Shown here in pieces: positions 12,631-17,068 of a DNA stretch of 17,068 nucleotides. Numbering within the stretch: position 1 is the first letter of the stretch; every line of letters begins with the position of its first letter. The notes beneath the pieces are model-generated. The model worked only from the letters and a program-made list of their open reading frames with translations. It searched no databases and was not told the origin of the DNA. The stretch is from Candidatus Kaiserbacteria bacterium. GTDB lineage: Bacteria > Patescibacteriota > Minisyncoccia > Phycocordibacterales > UBA2100. The stretch is taken from positions 1 to 17,068 of the forward strand of contig JANLIP010000012.1 of assembly GCA_024654165.1 (NCBI GenBank), in the 5' to 3' direction. The position numbers and the translations under genes were made by a program.

Positions 12631-13185
12631 ATGAATAATAGGCAACAGGCAACAGGCAACAGGCAGAAGGTACAAGCATTCTTTTCTAATGCCTATTTTC
12701 TAGTGCCTAATGCCTGCCGTTCCAATCGGGGCTTTACCTTACTGCTCGCTGCTCTAGTGTCATCCATCACTTTAGCAATAGGGGTCTCCATATTTGAAAT
12801 TACGCAGAAACAAGTGATACTTTCTTCCCTCGGGCGCGATTCGCAATTTGCATTTTATGCAGCTGATACTGGGGCAGAGTGCGCGCTCTATTGGGACGTA
12901 AAACATGCCGCATTCTCTACGACAACGCCCATAACGCCCATTACATGTGCAAGTACCGTAAATGGAGAACCAAATATTGCCGTAACGCACGGCTCCCTCA
13001 ATTCATACCCCATCACCTTTACTCTCGCGGATTTCACAATCGGAACATATTGCGCGAGGGTGAAGGTGACCAAGAACGAAGCCAACCCCAAAACAGTGAT
13101 TCATTCAGATGGTTACAGTACAGACTGCGAGTCAATTGCCACGAATCCGCGCGCTCTCCAGCGCTCGGTGGAGATTAAATATTAG
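12631..13185 (+). CDS. minor pseudopilin, GspK/PilX-like, lacking the +5 Glu
   Basis: Minor pilin of 184 residues, last of the four. The 34-residue heptamer-encoded leader (MNNRQQATGNRQKVQAFFSN then AYFLVPNAC) precedes SNRGFTLLLAALVSSITLAIG, with predicted cleavage between Gly34 and Phe35. The +5 position is Leu, not Glu, as in GspK-type tip subunits, which cap the fibre. The spine continues with SLGRDSQFAFYAADTGAECALYWD, a PilX/GspK-like stretch. The tip role is inferred from the family. It ends 104 nt before ligA. Confidence 0.85.
   Translation: MNNRQQATGNRQKVQAFFSNAYFLVPNACRSNRGFTLLLAALVSSITLAIGVSIFEITQKQVILSSLGRDSQFAFYAADTGAECALYWDVKHAAFSTTTPITPITCASTVNGEPNIAVTHGSLNSYPITFTLADFTIGTYCARVKVTKNEANPKTVIHSDGYSTDCESIATNPRALQRSVEIKY
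12640..12715 (+). repeat. inverted heptamer array encoding the GspK-like leader
   Basis: AGGCAAC x3, AGGCAGA and AGGTACA (12640-12674), then AATGCCT, a diverged unit, AGTGCCT and AATGCCT (12688-12715). It begins nine bases after the A of the start codon, preceded by a short AAT repeat. Confidence 0.88.
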
Positions 13186-13199
13186 CACGCAGGTGCTAG

Positions 13200-13253
13200 C
13201 CCCGACGCACGGTCGGGGTCCCGACCTCCGACGCTTCGGTCGGAGCGTCGGGA
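13200..13253 (+). repeat. GC-rich double hairpin upstream of ligA
   Basis: Hairpin 1 is CCCCGAC, a 5-nt loop, GTCGGGG (13200-13218). Hairpin 2 is TCCCGAC then CTCCGAC, loop GCTTCG, GTCGGAG, a bulged C, and GTCGGGA (13219-13253). All stems are made of 7-bp blocks. A near-identical copy lies inside ligA at 14118-14174. No T-run follows, so it is not a standard intrinsic terminator, although it lies between operons and could stabilise the upstream mRNA 3' end. Confidence 0.9.
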
Positions 13254-13274
13254 CTTCTAGCTTCTAGCTTCTAG
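13254..13274 (+). repeat. three CTTCTAG heptamers before ligA
   Basis: Three perfect tandem units, the same circular 7-mer as the array over the pilC stop (TAGCTTC). They directly follow the double hairpin and end 15 bp before the ligA ATG. Confidence 0.85.
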
Positions 13275-13277
13275 GGG

Positions 13278-15630
<2,353 letters not shown>

Positions 15631-15634
<4 letters not shown>

Positions 15635-17055
15635 ACTTAGAAACACTTACAATCTCTGAAGCGCGCAGAGCTCTGGACGCAAAAGAGTATTCTGCGCTTG
15701 AGCTTACGAATGCATACCTTTCCGAAATTGCGGAAAAGAATCCGGAAATTCATGCATACCTGGAGGTGTGGGAAAAGACAGCGCGAGAGGAGGCGAAAAA
15801 GGCCGACGACATGATTGCCCGTGGAGAATCACAACCGCTCACAGGCATTCCCATTGCGGTTAAGGACAACATATTGATTGAGGGGCGCATTGCAAGTTCA
15901 GCGTCTAAGATGCTAGAGAACTATCGTGCGTCCTACGATGCGACGGTAATAAAGAAACTCAAGGAGCAGGGGACCGTCTTTCTCGGCCGTACCAACATGG
16001 ATGAGTTTGCGATGGGAAGTTCAACAGAAAATTCTGCATATGGACCGAGCAAAAACCCGATAGATTTAAAGCGCGTACCCGGCGGGTCTTCGGGAGGATC
16101 GGCAGCAGCAGTAGCCGGAGGAATGGCCCTTGCCGCCTTAGGAAGCGACACGGGCGGTTCCATACGGCAACCAGCATCTCTTACGGGTCTTGTAGGGCTC
16201 AAACCTACGTATGGCGCGGTTTCGCGTTTTGGCTTGATTGCGATGGGCTCTTCTTTGGACCAAATCGGTCCTCTTACAAAAACGATAGAAGACGCACAAA
16301 TTATTTTTGAAGCGATACGCGGGAACGACAAGAATGACAGCACATCTCTGCCCGATTCCTCAAGGTCCGACCTTGGAAATACAAAAGGTCGGACCTTGAA
16401 AATCGGAATCCCGCGGGCATTTCTCGCAAAAGGAGTGGACCCTGATGTACTGGTTAATTTTGAGAAAGTTCTTGCGCATCTCGCACAGGAAGGATACGAG
16501 ATTAAAGACATTGACTTACCGAGCCTTCCTTCCGCCCTTGCCGTTTACTACATAGTAATGCCCGCAGAAAGTTCAACAAACCTCGCGCGTTTTGACGGAA
16601 TTCGCTACGGCCTTTCCGTGCCTGCTCTGGCCATTCAAGAAGTGTATGCCAAAACGCGCGGGCAGGGGTTTGGCCCCGAAGTACGGCGCCGAATTCTCGT
16701 AGGAACATTCGTGCTTTCTTCCGGTTATGCAGATGCGTACTACAGGAAAGCGCTCGCAGTGCGGGAAATCATTCGGGCGGATTTTGCGCGCGCCTTTGAA
16801 TCTGTTGATGCCGTGGTGATGCCCACGTGTCCGGCGCCTGCATTTACATTTGGAGAAAAGTCCAACCCTCTTGCAATGTATGCCGAAGATATTTTCAGCG
16901 TGCCTGCGAATCTTGCGGGCGTACCTGCGATTTCCGTCCCCATGGGCACGGTTGTGCGCGATGGAGTGAACTTGCCAGTAGGTTCTCAAATAGTCGCTTC
17001 TCACGGCAATGAGGAAACGTTGTTCAAAATTGGGCACGATGTTGAGGGGGAATAG
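15631..17055 (+). CDS. gatA: GatA, aspartyl/glutamyl-tRNA amidotransferase subunit A
   Basis: Amidase that frees ammonia from glutamine for transamidation of mischarged tRNA. The 474 residues are close to the family norm (about 485). The Ser-cisSer-Lys triad is intact: Lys78 in AVKDN, Ser153 in GGSSGGSAAA and Ser177 in SDTGGSIRQPAS, each one position lower than in the Staphylococcus aureus enzyme. The C-terminal GVPAISVPMG and LPVGSQIV blocks are present. Residues 244-257, before LKIGIPRAF, are encoded mostly by a perfect 15-bp inverted repeat. The start overlaps the gatC stop. gatB is not in the window, and a -10 box directly after the stop suggests that the next gene has its own promoter. 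Confidence 0.95.
16360..16399 (+). repeat. perfect 15-bp inverted repeat inside gatA
   Basis: TCAAGGTCCGACCTT (16360-16374) and AAGGTCGGACCTTGA (16385-16399) are exact reverse complements around a 10-nt loop. The element starts on a codon boundary and is read as SRSDLGNTKGRTL, in a linker that is variable in GatA proteins. The GTCCGACC core shares GTC/GAC blocks with the ligA element but is a different sequence. Confidence 0.92.
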
Positions 17056-17057
17056 TA

Positions 17058-17063
17058 TATAAT
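17058..17063 (+). promoter_or_regulatory. -10 box for a gene beyond the window
   Basis: A perfect TATAAT three bases after the gatA stop. Given the leaderless style at pilD and ligA, the next start codon may lie just beyond base 17068. No -35 was identified. Confidence 0.4.
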
Positions 17064-17068
17064 TTGTT

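Noticed and set aside
13219-13253. Hairpin before ligA as an intrinsic terminator
   Set aside because: The stem is strong but is followed by CTTCTAG repeats, not a T-run, and a near-identical copy lies inside the ligA coding sequence, where termination would be lethal.

Overview
This window looks like a chromosomal segment of an ultra-small bacterium of the Candidate Phyla Radiation (Patescibacteria, probably a Parcubacteria-type lineage). That placement is inferred from gene order and protein style, not from a search. It fits a compact type IV pilus locus with no secretin (pilQ) gene, as expected for a cell without a classical outer membrane. Other supporting signs are the scarcity of Shine-Dalgarno sites, the overlapping starts and stops, -10 boxes lying right in front of start codons, and TGA used as a normal stop (pilT, ligA, gatC).

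Layout, all on the + strand. (1) 2-6071: pilM (5' truncated), pilN, pilO, a small membrane protein in the pilP position, pilB, a lone CheY-like receiver, and pilT. (2) 6161-7372: pilC. (3) 7514-9662: four tandem type IV pilin genes behind the only clear Shine-Dalgarno site and a good -10 box, closed by an intrinsic terminator. (4) 9744-10592: pilD, whose -10 box abuts that terminator. (5) 10594-13185: four minor pseudopilins in GspH, GspJ, GspI and GspK/PilX order, with starts and stops touching. (6) 13290-17055: NAD-dependent ligA, gatC and gatA, with overlapping stop/start codons. No rRNA, tRNA, CRISPR or transposase gene was seen, and no gap exceeds 300 bases.

How the genes work together: PilM/N/O and the pilP-position protein would form the inner-membrane alignment complex. 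PilB and PilT would drive extension and retraction on the PilC platform. PilD would process the four pilins and the four minor pilins that prime the fibre. The receiver between the two motor ATPases is a plausible control input.

The most unusual content is a set of palindromic and heptanucleotide repeats interleaved with the genes, often inside coding sequence. All four minor-pilin leaders (30-34 residues) are encoded by imperfect inverted arrays of a 7-bp unit (AGGCAAN ... NTTGCCT type). The fourth pilin leader contains a perfect 16-bp inverted repeat. A stand-alone 29-codon reading frame of the same heptamer type sits just before pilC. A 57-bp double hairpin sits in frame inside ligA, with a close copy upstream of the gene, and related hairpins lie inside pilD and gatA. 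Three longer intergenic elements with terminal inverted repeats precede the pilP-position gene, pilB and pilT. Short reading frames end 1-6 nt before the start codons of the pilP-position gene, pilB, pilT and pilC. The simplest overall reading is that palindromic elements have spread here and survive in coding DNA where the encoded peptide is removed by PilD or lies in a tolerant loop.
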